Counted from the stretch's first letter, positions 31,117 through 39,453 are shown. The stretch: 64,000 nt of DNA from Woeseiaceae bacterium (GCA_013043165.1 JABDOQ010000104.1:1-64000); one strand, 5' to 3'. Numbers and translations: made by a program. Notes: generated from the letters alone by a model not told the origin.

Positions 31117-32214
31117 CTACTGTTTTTGCGTCACTTCGATTGTTGCGATCATCGGCCAGTGGTCGGAAACACCGGTTCGGCGGGCTGAGTTGTAGCGTTC
31201 GGGAGTCCCTTTGCTGCTGACCTGGGCGGTATTGCGGTTGGCAATCTGCACGGAATCAGCGCGAATCTGCGCTGTTGTATTTCCGCCACGAGGTGGGGCA
31301 AACAGAATCATGTCGAGGAATGACCAGCTGTCGTCGCGCGCATAATAGTGGCTGCCTTTGCAGCCCCCGCAGCCGATATCGTGGGCCAGCGTCCAGTCAG
31401 GCCTGGCATAGGTATCGAGCATCTTCTGCGCTCTATCTTCCGCGCTGGTCGTGTTGAAGTCGCCCGCCGCGAATGCCGGGCGCTCATCCGGAAGAGACTT
31501 GAGAAGCTCGGTAAGCTGCCGGTACGCGGCGATACGCATCCCGGTCGGGTGGTACGGTGCCGGAAAATGCACGCTGAAGCCGGTCAGTATGGAACCATCC
31601 GCCATCTGAAAGTCGGCCTGCAAGACACCACGCGTATCACCTTCACGCTCGGCGTATTGCGACAGCGTCAGCGGATGCAGGATTGGCGGATGCGCGAGCG
31701 GCAACTTCGACAAAAACGCCACGTCGATGCCCCGCAGGTCCGCGCCTTCAACCAGAATCGCCGGTTCGTAGGCAATGTCGGCCAGGTAGCCGGTGCGTAG
31801 TCGCTCCAGAATTTCGAGATTCTCGACTTCCTGCAGCGCAATGATGTCGGCACCCAGACCGCCGCTGACCTGGCGAATCGTATCCGCGAGCACGCTCAGC
31901 TTGTGTTCGATTGCGGCATCGTTCCAGTCGAGGTCGAGGCACTCATCGCGCCAGCTTGCGACTTCAATTTCGTTGCACGCCGCCACGTGCGCCGCGTTTT
32001 GTTTCGCCTCGATCGGCAGGTAGGCTTTGTCGTCTTTGAACGCATCGTCGTCGTTATCGAACAGGTTCTCGACGTTGAAAGCCATAATGGTCACGGCCAG
32101 CGGGGCCGGCGCCGTTTTGTCGGCGGACTCTTGTTTGAAGACGCTTGCGCAGCCGGTCGTGAGCAGCAAAACTGCAAGCATCAGCGGAAGCCGGTACGTG
32201 TTTGTTCTGTTCAT
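31117..32214 (-). CDS. Endonuclease/exonuclease/phosphatase (EEP)-family lipoprotein
   Basis: The 365-aa protein begins with a lipoprotein signal peptide (TTGC, Cys22). EEP-fold motifs are present: MAFNVENLFDNDDD (metal-binding Asn/Asp), IALQEVENLEIL (catalytic Glu), FAAGDFNTTSAED (GDFN) and the C-terminal SDHWPM (catalytic Asp-His). Family members are nucleases or phosphodiesterases. Export as a lipoprotein and the nucleotide theme of the region favour an extracytoplasmic nuclease that digests environmental DNA or RNA, though phosphatases of other substrates share the fold. Its start overlaps the upstream lipoprotein gene stop by 4 bp (ATGA), so the two are coupled. Confidence 0.92.
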   Translation of the reverse strand: MNRTNTYRLPLMLAVLLLTTGCASVFKQESADKTAPAPLAVTIMAFNVENLFDNDDDAFKDDKAYLPIEAKQNAAHVAACNEIEVASWRDECLDLDWNDAAIEHKLSVLADTIRQVSGGLGADIIALQEVENLEILERLRTGYLADIAYEPAILVEGADLRGIDVAFLSKLPLAHPPILHPLTLSQYAEREGDTRGVLQADFQMADGSILTGFSVHFPAPYHPTGMRIAAYRQLTELLKSLPDERPAFAAGDFNTTSAEDRAQKMLDTYARPDWTLAHDIGCGGCKGSHYYARDDSWSFLDMILFAPPRGGNTTAQIRADSVQIANRNTAQVSSKGTPERYNSARRTGVSDHWPMIATIEVTQKQ

Positions 32215-33134
32215 TCAGCAGGGGCTCCGTTGAAATCGATGAGCAGTAGCGGGGAGTGCTTGTTTTCGCCCGTGACGACAACCATTCGTGTGTCGTTGCC
32301 GAACGCGATCGCTTCAGCATTCTTGAAATTACCAAGGCTGACGCGTTTCGGCCTTGTGTTCAGCGCATCGAGCCAATCCTGCCCGGGCTGCCGCGCGTAG
32401 TAGTACACCGCGCGATAGGTCAGTATGACGGCGGCAAGATTGTCGGCCGAAATATCCATGCCAACCGGCTGCCAGTGCGGGTCCTTGGTCTTCGGCGCGA
32501 ACTCGACGTCCTGCCGGGACGGCGGCGGCAGGCTCGTGACCGCACCGAGCCATTTTGCCGTGACCTTTTCGTCATCAGCGGGCCGCAGAGGCAGTTCGTA
32601 AAGTACCGGCGGAATGTCGCGTTTCGTCAGCACCAGCGCCCGTTGGTTCTCGATGTCGACTGCCGCCGATTCGGCGTCACGCGGCCCGTCGGGGTACCTG
32701 AATTTGACGTGCCAGGCGACCCTCGCCTTTGCGTTTTTAGCGGCAACCGGTTCCTCAACGACATACAGCGTTCGGGACTTGCGTTTCGCGTCGTTGTCGC
32801 CGATGTCCGCGACCAGGAGATAGGGCTTGCCATCGTAATGAAACGAGGCCAGGTCTTCCCAGTCAACGTTGTCGGACTTCTTCAGGTCGAACTCGCCGAT
32901 GCGCCTGCCGCGCGGATTGATCGCGTGAAGCCACTCTTTGGCACCGTTGTCATTGATAACCCAGAATACGTTGTCCTGGCGCTGCGAACGCGCCAGGCCG
33001 CTGGCCTCACGAATGACAGGGTCTTCGAGCCTGCCGATGACGGCGGCTGCCGGGGACGGCGCTTGTTCTGTCTGCACATGCCCGGCATCGGAGCAGGCGC
33101 TGAGCGATATGAGTATCAGCAAAAGTTGGCGCAT
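32211..33134 (-). CDS. Lipoprotein, probable beta-propeller (SdiA-/phytase-like fold uncertain)
   Basis: The start is placed at ATG 33134, where the product opens with a short lipoprotein signal (LSAC, Cys14); the frame continues upstream without a signal peptide. The 307-aa protein has repeated strand-like motifs such as [42 protein letters not shown] and [20 protein letters not shown], in an arrangement typical of secreted beta-propellers that bind metal or carbohydrate; I do not recognise a named family. It overlaps the EEP gene by 4 bp, so a joint role with that nuclease/phosphatase is likely. A -10-like TACAAT at 33141-33146 on the minus strand would give a nearly leaderless transcript. 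Confidence 0.82.
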   Translation of the reverse strand: MRQLLLILISLSACSDAGHVQTEQAPSPAAAVIGRLEDPVIREASGLARSQRQDNVFWVINDNGAKEWLHAINPRGRRIGEFDLKKSDNVDWEDLASFHYDGKPYLLVADIGDNDAKRKSRTLYVVEEPVAAKNAKARVAWHVKFRYPDGPRDAESAAVDIENQRALVLTKRDIPPVLYELPLRPADDEKVTAKWLGAVTSLPPPSRQDVEFAPKTKDPHWQPVGMDISADNLAAVILTYRAVYYYARQPGQDWLDALNTRPKRVSLGNFKNAEAIAFGNDTRMVVVTGENKHSPLLLIDFNGAPAE

Positions 33135-33163
33135 CCGATCATTGTAGGAACAAACGCCGTCCA

Positions 33164-33194
33164 AAAAAAAGCCCGGCCGGAAGCCGGGCTTTTT
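33164..33194. terminator. Bidirectional terminator-like hairpin between divergent genes
   Basis: The 7-bp stem GCCCGGC/GCCGGGC (33171-33177 with 33183-33189, loop CGGAA) is flanked by A8 on the left and T5 on the right, so it reads as an intrinsic terminator in both directions. It sits between the divergent starts at 33134 and 33254, which is an unusual place. It might insulate the two promoters, attenuate a transcript, or be left from a lost gene. Confidence 0.75.
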
Positions 33195-33253
33195 CGTGTC
33201 CTTTGGGAGACAATACCGCGATTGCCGCGTGCGGGAACAAAACAAGGGACAAT

Positions 33254-33967
33254 ATGGCGACCAAACACATGAACGCAGCGCCCGGTGATTTCGCGGACAC
33301 GGTGCTGATGCCGGGCGATCCGCTGCGCGCCCAATACATTGCCGATACCTATCTCGATGGAGCGCGTCGCGTCACCGATGTGCGCAACATGTGGGGGTTC
33401 ACGGGCGAGTACAAGGGGCGCGCGGTTTCGGTCATGGCACACGGTATGGGCATTCCGTCGGCTTCGATCTATGTCACGGAGCTCATCACCGAGTACGACG
33501 TGAAGCGGGTCATCCGCGTCGGCAGCTGCGGCACGTCCCACCCGGACGTGAAGCTGCGCGACATTGTCATCGCGATGGGCGCATCGACCGATTCCAACTG
33601 CAACCGCATGCGTTTCGGCGGCTATGACCTGGCGGCGCTGGCGAGCTATGACCTCGTGCACAAAGCCGTCGAAGCCGCGAAAGCACAGAAGGTCCGTTAC
33701 CACGTAGGCAATATATTCTCGGCGGACCTCTTCTATACGCCTGATCCCGACATGTTCGAGACGATGGCCCGCTACGGCGTTTACGGGGTGGAGATGGAGG
33801 CGGCAGGTATCTTTCCGATCGCGGCCGAGAATGGCGCCGAAGCCCTTGCGATCTGCACGGTCAGCGATGACCTTCGCAGCGGCAAACACCTGACGACCGA
33901 CGAGCGCGCCACGACCTTCGACGAGATGATTCTCGTGTCGCTTGAGACCGTAATCGCCGCGGACTGA
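33254..33967 (+). CDS. deoD: Purine-nucleoside phosphorylase
   Basis: The 237-aa protein is full-length for the hexameric DeoD family. The start at ATG 33254 follows AAGGGA. Motifs include [15 protein letters not shown] (phosphate Arg), [16 protein letters not shown] (ribose/phosphate binding), [14 protein letters not shown] (ribose-binding Glu), and [11 protein letters not shown] with the catalytic Asp. It splits purine (deoxy)ribonucleosides to base and (deoxy)ribose-1-phosphate. It lies just upstream of the microcompartment operon containing DeoC, consistent with deoxyinosine and deoxyguanosine feeding deoxyribose phosphate into the compartment. Confidence 0.96.
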   Translation: MATKHMNAAPGDFADTVLMPGDPLRAQYIADTYLDGARRVTDVRNMWGFTGEYKGRAVSVMAHGMGIPSASIYVTELITEYDVKRVIRVGSCGTSHPDVKLRDIVIAMGASTDSNCNRMRFGGYDLAALASYDLVHKAVEAAKAQKVRYHVGNIFSADLFYTPDPDMFETMARYGVYGVEMEAAGIFPIAAENGAEALAICTVSDDLRSGKHLTTDERATTFDEMILVSLETVIAAD

Positions 33968-34001
33968 TGGTGCCGCAGCGCTCACGTTCAGTAGCTTCAT
34001 A

Positions 34002-34086
34002 AAACAAAGTAAATACTGTTCCACTACCCCGATAGCGCTTGACAGGGGGTCGTTTCAGGCCTGATACTTCGTGAAATAAAGTTAAA
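34002..34086 (+). promoter_or_regulatory. Promoter and paired repeat upstream of the BMC operon
   Basis: A sigma70-like promoter has -35 TTGACA at 34039-34044, an 18-bp spacer and -10 GATACT at 34063-34068. Two similar A-rich sites, AAACAAAGTAAA (34002-34013) and AAATAAAGTTAA (34074-34085), share 10 of 12 bases and are 72 bp apart, close to seven helical turns. One lies upstream of the -35 and the other at the expected transcription start. They are candidate operators for the winged-helix regulator encoded next. Confidence 0.55.
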
Positions 34087-34092
34087 CAGACC

Positions 34093-34440
34093 GTGAACCT
34101 TCACTTCGACGAAATGATCAGCGCCCCCTGTCGCCTAGGCATCCTGGCCACGCTTGTGCCAGGCGAATCTGTGTCTTTCACGGCCATGAAAGCAGCCACC
34201 AGCCTGTCCGATGGCAACCTGCATGTGCAAACCCGCAAGCTTGCCGATGTGGGCTATATCGAAATCAAAAAAATCCCGAAGGGGCGGCGCTCCGTGACCG
34301 AATTCAGGCTCACCGAGCTTGGACTCGAACGCCTTCGACTTCATGTCATGAAGTTACAAAAGGTCCTGGATGCTGAGGCCGGCGCGAAACGACCCGCTCA
34401 TCGCGCCAGGCAGCCCGACGATTCGGCGGTCTGGTCATGA
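34093..34440 (+). CDS. Winged-helix transcriptional regulator of the BMC operon
   Basis: The 115-aa protein starts at GTG 34093. It has a MarR/PadR-like winged-helix fold: CRLGILATL (helix 1), VSFTAMKAATSLSDGNLHVQTRKLADVGYIE split across the helix-turn-helix, then a wing KIPKGRRSVTEFRLTELG, and a dimerisation-like C-terminal helix. It matches the winged-helix domain typical of single-domain ArsR/MarR-type regulators with no effector domain visible. The stop overlaps the RpiB-DeoC start by 4 bp, making it the first gene of the microcompartment operon. Autoregulation through the two A-rich sites is inferred. Confidence 0.87.
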   Translation: MNLHFDEMISAPCRLGILATLVPGESVSFTAMKAATSLSDGNLHVQTRKLADVGYIEIKKIPKGRRSVTEFRLTELGLERLRLHVMKLQKVLDAEAGAKRPAHRARQPDDSAVWS

Positions 34441-35750
34441 GCCGACCGCACAGAATCGCAATTGGCGCCGATCACGGCGGTTTCGACCTGAAGAACACGC
34501 TGGTACTGCATCTGCAAAAGGCCGGCTACCAGGTCGAGGACGTCGGTACTTCATCCCATGAAGCAGTTGACTACCCGGTCTTTGCCCGGGCAGTGGCAGA
34601 GGCCGTGTCCGAGGGCAGGGCCGACGTCGGCATCATGATCGACGGCGCGGGGATCGGCTCTTGCATGGTCGCCAACAAGATCCCGAAAGTACGGGCGGCT
34701 CTCGCCTACGACCTGTCGAGCGCCCGCAACAGCCGTGAGCACAACGGCGCGAACGTGCTGACCCTGGGTGCCGGTCTTATTGGCGCCAGCCTGGCCAGGC
34801 AGATCGTCGACGTCTGGCTGGCGACGGAATGCACCGAACAGCGCCACCTGGACCGTGTCGCGATGTTCGCTGACGAACAGGCTGACATGACTCTGTCCGA
34901 CGAGGATCTCGACCGGGTAGTCGCCCGGCTGCAGCAGATCGTGGGGCCAATGACGCAGGTCGAGCCCGGCGGCCCCTGCGTCGGTGACAACCCGGAGACG
35001 GCCCGGGAATTCGTGCGGCTCGGTGCGACCGGGCTGACCAGCGTCGCGCCGGCGGAGCAGCCGGGGAGTATCCCCGGTGACCTGGCGCGCTACATCGACC
35101 ACACGCTGCTGAAGCCCAACGCGACCGAGGAGCAGATTCGCACGCTCTGCGCTGAAGCCCTCGAATTCAACTTCCGCTCGGTTTGCGTCAATCCGACCTG
35201 GGTGCCGCTGGCCGCCCGGCTGCTCCGCGGCAGCGAAGTGCTGACCTGCACCGTCGTCGGCTTCCCGCTCGGCGCCAACGAGCCCGCGATCAAGGCCATG
35301 GAAGCGCGCCGCGCCATTCGTAACGGCGCTCGCGAGATCGATATGGTGATCAACATTGGCGCCCTGAAAAGCGGTGACGATGCCCTGGTGCTGCGTGACA
35401 TTCGCGCCGTGGTCGAGGACTGCGTCGACGGCAATGCCGTGTGCAAGGTCATTCTGGAGACCGCTCTGCTGAGCGACGCCGAGAAGCGGCGCGCCTCGGA
35501 ACTCGCGCGGCAGGCCCGCGCGCACTTCGTGAAGACCTCAACCGGATTTTCGACCGGCGGCGCCACCGTTGGTGACGTGGCACTGATGGCGGAGGTGGTC
35601 CGCGGCGCCGGCATGGAGGTCAAGGCCTCGGGCGGCATCAGTTCTTACAGCGATGCGAAAGCAATGATTGAGGCGGGAGCGACCCGCCTGGGAGCGAGCG
35701 CCAGTATTGGCATCGTCCGAGAAGCAAAATCGACAAGTATGAGTGCTTGA
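34437..35750 (+). CDS. Fused RpiB-like isomerase and deoxyribose-phosphate aldolase (microcompartment core enzyme)
   Basis: The 437-aa fusion has two domains. Residues 1-148 are RpiB/LacAB-like (IAIGADHGGFDLK, DGAGIGSCMVANK, SREHNGANVLTLG). Residues about 215-432 are DeoC (YIDHTLLKPNATEEQI; EIDMVINIGAL; Schiff-base Lys366 in VKTSTGFSTGG). DeoC splits 2-deoxyribose-5-P to glyceraldehyde-3-P and acetaldehyde, and RpiB interconverts ribose-5-P and ribulose-5-P. In the RpiB part the usual catalytic Cys (ICGTG in E. coli) is Asp69 (IDGAG), so its chemistry may differ. Between the domains, residues 153-169 form an amphipathic helix resembling the N-terminal helix of the aldehyde dehydrogenase at 37048. 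Both activities are the signature of SPU-type compartments. Confidence 0.93.
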   Translation: MSRPHRIAIGADHGGFDLKNTLVLHLQKAGYQVEDVGTSSHEAVDYPVFARAVAEAVSEGRADVGIMIDGAGIGSCMVANKIPKVRAALAYDLSSARNSREHNGANVLTLGAGLIGASLARQIVDVWLATECTEQRHLDRVAMFADEQADMTLSDEDLDRVVARLQQIVGPMTQVEPGGPCVGDNPETAREFVRLGATGLTSVAPAEQPGSIPGDLARYIDHTLLKPNATEEQIRTLCAEALEFNFRSVCVNPTWVPLAARLLRGSEVLTCTVVGFPLGANEPAIKAMEARRAIRNGAREIDMVINIGALKSGDDALVLRDIRAVVEDCVDGNAVCKVILETALLSDAEKRRASELARQARAHFVKTSTGFSTGGATVGDVALMAEVVRGAGMEVKASGGISSYSDAKAMIEAGATRLGASASIGIVREAKSTSMSA

Positions 35751-35762
35751 GGAGTTTAATAA

Positions 35763-36383
35763 ATGGTCGATCTGAGAGCCTACGTTTTTCTTGATTCACT
35801 GCAGCCGCAGTTTGCGTCCTTCCAGGCGACGATATCGAAGGGTTATCTGCCGAAAGTCGGCCAGGCGAGTCTTTTCGTGGAGATCGCCCCCGGCATGGCG
35901 ATCAACCAGATCCTCGATGTCGCGCTCAAATCGACGGACGTCACCGCGGGAATGCAGATCGTCGAGCGTCACTACGGCATGCTCGAGTTACATTCCGAAA
36001 GTCAGGCCGACGTGCGGCAGGCAGGGCAGGCGATTCTTGATTCGCTGGGGCTGAAAGAAAAGGATCGTCACAAGCCCCGAGTCGTGGCGAACCAGGTAGT
36101 CCGTCACCTCGCCGACACGCAGACGATGCTGATCAACCGCTTTCGCCACGGCAACATGATCCTCGCCGGGCAGACGTTGTTCGTTCTCGAGGTTGAGCCG
36201 GCCGCTTATGCGGCGCTGGCCGCAAACGAGGCGGAAAAAGCGGCCGATATCAACATCCTCGAAGTACGAGCGGTCGGCAGCTTCGGTCGCGTGTACATAG
36301 GCGGCGAGGAAAAGGACGTGGTGGTTGCGCACGAAGTGGCGACGCAGGCGATCAAGGCAGTCACCGGCAGGAAGGTAACGTAG
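35763..36383 (+). CDS. BMC-T tandem-domain shell protein (double-stacking type likely)
   Basis: The 206-aa protein has two fused BMC domains. The first runs from about residue 3 to 95 (LRAYVFLDSLQPQFASF, MQIVERHYGMLELH) and the second from about 100 to 200 (GNMILAGQTLFVLEVEPAAYAALAANE in pieces, NILEVRAVGSFGRVYIGGEE). BMC-T proteins form trimers with hexamer-like outlines and gated pores. From memory it resembles the BMC-T2-type protein of the Haliangium ochraceum shell, a class that stacks in double layers. It lies 12 bp after the fusion enzyme gene. Its central pore could pass larger substrates such as pentose phosphates or cofactors. Confidence 0.92.
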   Translation: MVDLRAYVFLDSLQPQFASFQATISKGYLPKVGQASLFVEIAPGMAINQILDVALKSTDVTAGMQIVERHYGMLELHSESQADVRQAGQAILDSLGLKEKDRHKPRVVANQVVRHLADTQTMLINRFRHGNMILAGQTLFVLEVEPAAYAALAANEAEKAADINILEVRAVGSFGRVYIGGEEKDVVVAHEVATQAIKAVTGRKVT

Positions 36384-36435
36384 TTTTGCATGGATTAACC
36401 CGGCCGTTAAGGCCCGATTCGCGAGGAGCAAGTCG

Positions 36436-36729
36436 ATGTCAGAAGCATTAGGAATGATCGAATGCCGGAGTTTTCCGGCCATGGTGGAGGCGGCCGACGC
36501 AATGGTCAAAGCGGCGAAGGTCGAGCTCGTCAGTTACGAAAAAACCGGCGGCGGCTACACTACCGCTGTTGTAAGGGGCGACGTCGCAGCCGTCAGGGCG
36601 GCCTGTGATGCCGGACGAACCGCGGGCGCCCGCGTTGGTGACGTTGTCGCCGTGCACGTCATCGCGCGCCCACACAGTGGCGTCGACATGACGATCCCGC
36701 TGGGCCGCACAGAATCGGCCAAGAAGTAG
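36436..36729 (+). CDS. BMC-H hexameric shell protein
   Basis: The 97-aa protein is a canonical single-domain BMC shell unit. EALGMIECRSFPAMVEAADAMV opens the fold (shown in part), VELVSYEKTGGGYTTAVVRGD holds the pore loop GGGY, and VGDVVAVHVIARPH closes the domain. Hexamers of this protein would tile the facets. A clear Shine-Dalgarno GAGGAG lies at 36422-36427. It is the only BMC-H gene in the operon, which is unusual compared with Pdu/Eut loci carrying several, but matches simple shells such as that of Haliangium. Confidence 0.96.
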   Translation: MSEALGMIECRSFPAMVEAADAMVKAAKVELVSYEKTGGGYTTAVVRGDVAAVRAACDAGRTAGARVGDVVAVHVIARPHSGVDMTIPLGRTESAKK

Positions 36730-36751
36730 TGGCCAAAGGAAAGGTGCTGCC

Positions 36752-37051
36752 GTGAAACTTGCGAAAGTACTCGGCACCGTCGTCGCCACCGAGAAAGACG
36801 CCAAGCTCCGCGGTTTGCGATTCCTCATGTTGGGCGACTGGCGGCACGACAACAAGCCGGCAGGTGGCTCGGTCGTAGCCGTGGATGCGGTTGGTGCCGG
36901 TGTCGGGGAAATGGTGCTCTATGCCAGCGGTTCATCCGCGCGCCAAACCGAGCGCACCGACCAGAAACCGGTTGATGCCGTCGTCATGGCGATCGTCGAC
37001 AGCTGGGAAATCGAAGGCAAGGAAAAATACCGCAAGGGCGATGACGCATGA
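36752..37051 (+). CDS. BMC-P pentameric vertex protein, paralogue 1 (EutN/CcmL family)
   Basis: The 99-aa protein has the EutN/CcmL beta-barrel pattern: MKLAKVLGTVVATEKDAKL, LRFLMLGDW, VAVDAVGAGVGEMVLYASGSSAR and PVDAVVMAIVDSWEIEGK. Pentamers cap the 12 shell vertices. Of the three paralogues in this operon it is closest to standard EutN sequences. The stop overlaps the aldehyde dehydrogenase start by 4 bp (ATGA), indicating translational coupling of vertex and cargo. Confidence 0.95.
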   Translation: MKLAKVLGTVVATEKDAKLRGLRFLMLGDWRHDNKPAGGSVVAVDAVGAGVGEMVLYASGSSARQTERTDQKPVDAVVMAIVDSWEIEGKEKYRKGDDA

Positions 37052-38529
37052 GCCCACCGGGAGGAAATGCAGGCCTCCTCAGCGACCGGCAGGTGGACAT
37101 TATTGCTACGCGTCTCGCCGAGCGCCTCTCGGCCACGCCCACTGCAAACACGCCGATCGCGGCGACCCGCAGCGCGCCGGTAATCGCTCCTCGCGAGACA
37201 CTGGGTGAAGGCGTCTTCGCCACGGTAGACGACGCCGTCGAAGCGGCGGGCGTCGCATTCCGTGAGCTCGACGGCATGTCGCTCGAGGGGCGCCGGAAGA
37301 TCATCGCTTCGATCAGGGAATCGATGCTCGAACACGCGGAGGAACTTGCGCGCCACGCCCAGCGCGAGACCGGGCTCGGCCGGGTAGAACACAAAATAAT
37401 CAAGAACCGCCTCGTTACTCGCAAGACCTCGGGCACGGAAGTGCTTACACCGCATGCCGTTACCGGAGACAGCGGTCTGACGCTCACCGAATACGCGCCT
37501 TACGGCGTAATCGGTGCCATTACGCCGACGACCAACCCGACGTCGACCATCATCTGCAACACGATCGCGATGGTCTCCGCCGGCAACAGCATCGTCTTTA
37601 ACGTGCACCCGAACGCACGAGAGTGTTCGATGGCGAACATCCGCCTGCTGCACGAGGCGATCGTGCGCGCGGGTGGCCCGGCCAACCTGGTCACGGCCGT
37701 AGCGGAGCCGACCATCGAAACGGCGCAGGCGCTCATGAGCCACGCGGGTGTGCGCCTCCTGGCCGTGACCGGTGGCAGCGGCGTGGTGCGCCAGGCGATG
37801 ACGAGCGGCAAGCGCGCTATCTGCGCCGGCCCCGGCAACCCACCTGTGGTCGTCGATGCGACGGCCGACCTGGAACACGCCGCGCGCAGCATCATCGCCG
37901 GTGCCTCCTTCGACAACAACATCGTGTGCACCGACGAGAAGGAAGTCATTGCCGTCGAAAGCACTGTCGACGAGCTGCTGCAGCAAATGCAGCGGCACGG
38001 CGCTTATCTCCTTACCGAGGGAGAGCTTCACCACGTTGAGGCAGTGATCTTCAGCGAGCAGCGCGGACCGCGGCAGCGTGCGGTGGTTGAGAAGGAGCTC
38101 ATTGGCAAGAATGCGAATGAGATACTTGCGCGTGCCGGTATTGCGTGCAGCGGCGATCCGCCGCTGCTGGTCGCGCGCGTCCCGAACGACCATCCCCTGG
38201 TCTGGACCGAGCAGATGATGCCGGTTCTGCCAGTGACCGCGGTGCCCGACGTCGATCGAGGCATCGAGCTCGCCAAGGAAGCCGAGCACGGCTTCGGCCA
38301 TTCGGCCGGCATGTATTCACGTGACATCGACGCGCTGAGCCGCATGGCACGGACTATCAACACCAGCATTTTTACCAAGAACGGCCCGTTCTATGCCGGC
38401 CTGGGCGAGGGCGGAGAGGGCCACTGCAGCTTCACGATCGCCAGCCCGACCGGCGAAGGTCTTACCGGGCCGATCGCCTTCAGTCGGCTGCGGCGTTGCG
38501 TTCTTGTCGATCACTTCCGCATCGTCTGA
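37048..38529 (+). CDS. BMC-associated CoA-acylating-type aldehyde dehydrogenase (PduP/EutE-like)
   Basis: The 493-aa protein has an ALDH fold with catalytic Cys294 in FDNNIVCTDEKEV and the segment APYGVIGAITPTTNPTSTI. That segment is characteristic of acylating dehydrogenases such as PduP and EutE, which make acyl-CoA from aldehyde, CoA and NAD+. The N-terminal extension (residues 1-40) has a predicted amphipathic helix at 11-27 (LSDRQVDIIATRLAERL), typical of an encapsulation peptide. The likely substrate is acetaldehyde from the DeoC domain, giving acetyl-CoA. No phosphotransacylase (PduL) or alcohol dehydrogenase is encoded nearby to recycle CoA and NAD+ inside the shell. Confidence 0.94.
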   Translation: MSPPGGNAGLLSDRQVDIIATRLAERLSATPTANTPIAATRSAPVIAPRETLGEGVFATVDDAVEAAGVAFRELDGMSLEGRRKIIASIRESMLEHAEELARHAQRETGLGRVEHKIIKNRLVTRKTSGTEVLTPHAVTGDSGLTLTEYAPYGVIGAITPTTNPTSTIICNTIAMVSAGNSIVFNVHPNARECSMANIRLLHEAIVRAGGPANLVTAVAEPTIETAQALMSHAGVRLLAVTGGSGVVRQAMTSGKRAICAGPGNPPVVVDATADLEHAARSIIAGASFDNNIVCTDEKEVIAVESTVDELLQQMQRHGAYLLTEGELHHVEAVIFSEQRGPRQRAVVEKELIGKNANEILARAGIACSGDPPLLVARVPNDHPLVWTEQMMPVLPVTAVPDVDRGIELAKEAEHGFGHSAGMYSRDIDALSRMARTINTSIFTKNGPFYAGLGEGGEGHCSFTIASPTGEGLTGPIAFSRLRRCVLVDHFRIV

Positions 38530-38536
38530 AGACGTC

Positions 38537-39184
38537 GTGAAAAAAAAGCAGCGACACGGGGCACTGGCGTTACTGGAATTCGACACCGTCGCCGCGGGTG
38601 TCCTTGCGAGTGACATCATGGTCAAACGCGCGCCCATCGCGTTGCTGCGGTGCGGAACAATACACCCGGGTCGTTTCCTGATCCTGGTTGGCGGCAGCGT
38701 CGCGAGCACGGAAGAAGCATTTGCGGTTGGCGTCGAGCTCGGCGAGACCGAGCGCACGTTACGAGGCAGCGTATTCCTCGGCGACGTTCACCCGAGCCTG
38801 CATGACGCGGTCCTGGGCAAGAAAAAGGAGCTGACGGGCGACGCCCTGGCGGTGGTCGAAACACGTTCTTCGCCGGCGCTGCTGGCCGCCGTGGATGCCG
38901 CCGTGAAAAGCACTCCGGTTGTCCTCTCCGAAGTTCGCCTGGCCGATGACCTCGGCGGCCACGCGCTGGCGCTGATGAGCGGCGACCTGACAGACGCGGA
39001 GACCGCGCTCGCAATCTGCGTCAACCGTGCCGGCGATCAGCTGCTTGCCCGGACGCTTCTGCCGCGACTCGACCCGGAGCTGCGCTCGCTGCTCGACCAG
39101 GGTACCCATTTTGGTCTGTGCGCCGCTTTCGAGCCCTCGGGCGCCGAATATCCCGAGGAGGTCGCATGCTCCTGGGACGCGTGA
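38537..39184 (+). CDS. BMC-T tandem-domain shell protein, paralogue 2 (single-layer type likely)
   Basis: The start is taken at GTG 38537, seven bases after the dehydrogenase stop, since upstream codons lie within that gene and the BMC fold begins right after it (KKKQRHGALALLEFDTVAAG). The 215-aa protein has two BMC domains. The first is about 8-95; the second is about 98-190 (ALAVVETRSSPALLAAVDAAV, TPVVLSEVRLADDLGGHALALMSG in pieces). From memory it is closest to the Haliangium BMC-T1 type. It is very divergent from the BMC-T at 35763, so the two form different tiles. Confidence 0.9.
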   Translation: MKKKQRHGALALLEFDTVAAGVLASDIMVKRAPIALLRCGTIHPGRFLILVGGSVASTEEAFAVGVELGETERTLRGSVFLGDVHPSLHDAVLGKKKELTGDALAVVETRSSPALLAAVDAAVKSTPVVLSEVRLADDLGGHALALMSGDLTDAETALAICVNRAGDQLLARTLLPRLDPELRSLLDQGTHFGLCAAFEPSGAEYPEEVACSWDA

Positions 39185-39453
39185 TCGGCACCGTGGTCCC
39201 TGCGTTGCTGGTGGACGAGCTAAGCGCAACGCCGCTGCTCTGGGTTCAGCCGCTCGACCGCGACGGCACGCCGAAGGGCGACCCGCTGGTGTGCGCCGAT
39301 GGCACGCGCATGGCGGGACCCGGACAGGTGATCTACTGGGTGGCCAGTCGCGAAGCCGCGCTGGCCCTCGATCCGTGGTTCGTCCCGGTCGACGACGCCA
39401 TCGTCGGCCTGGTCGATGAAGTGCGGGTCTATCCGCCCGGGGATACTTCCTGA
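39166..39453 (+). CDS. BMC-P pentameric vertex protein, paralogue 2
   Basis: The start at ATG 39166 lies 5 bases after GAGGAG and inside the 3' end of the previous gene (19-bp overlap). The 95-aa product opens MLLGRVIGTVVPALLVDEL and keeps the EutN/CcmL strands (LLWVQPLDRDG, PGQVIYWVASREAALAL, VDDAIVGLVDEVRV). The expected GxGxGE-like loop is replaced by AGPGQ, making it the most divergent of the three vertex proteins. Its stop overlaps the next BMC-P start by one base. Confidence 0.9.
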   Translation: MLLGRVIGTVVPALLVDELSATPLLWVQPLDRDGTPKGDPLVCADGTRMAGPGQVIYWVASREAALALDPWFVPVDDAIVGLVDEVRVYPPGDTS

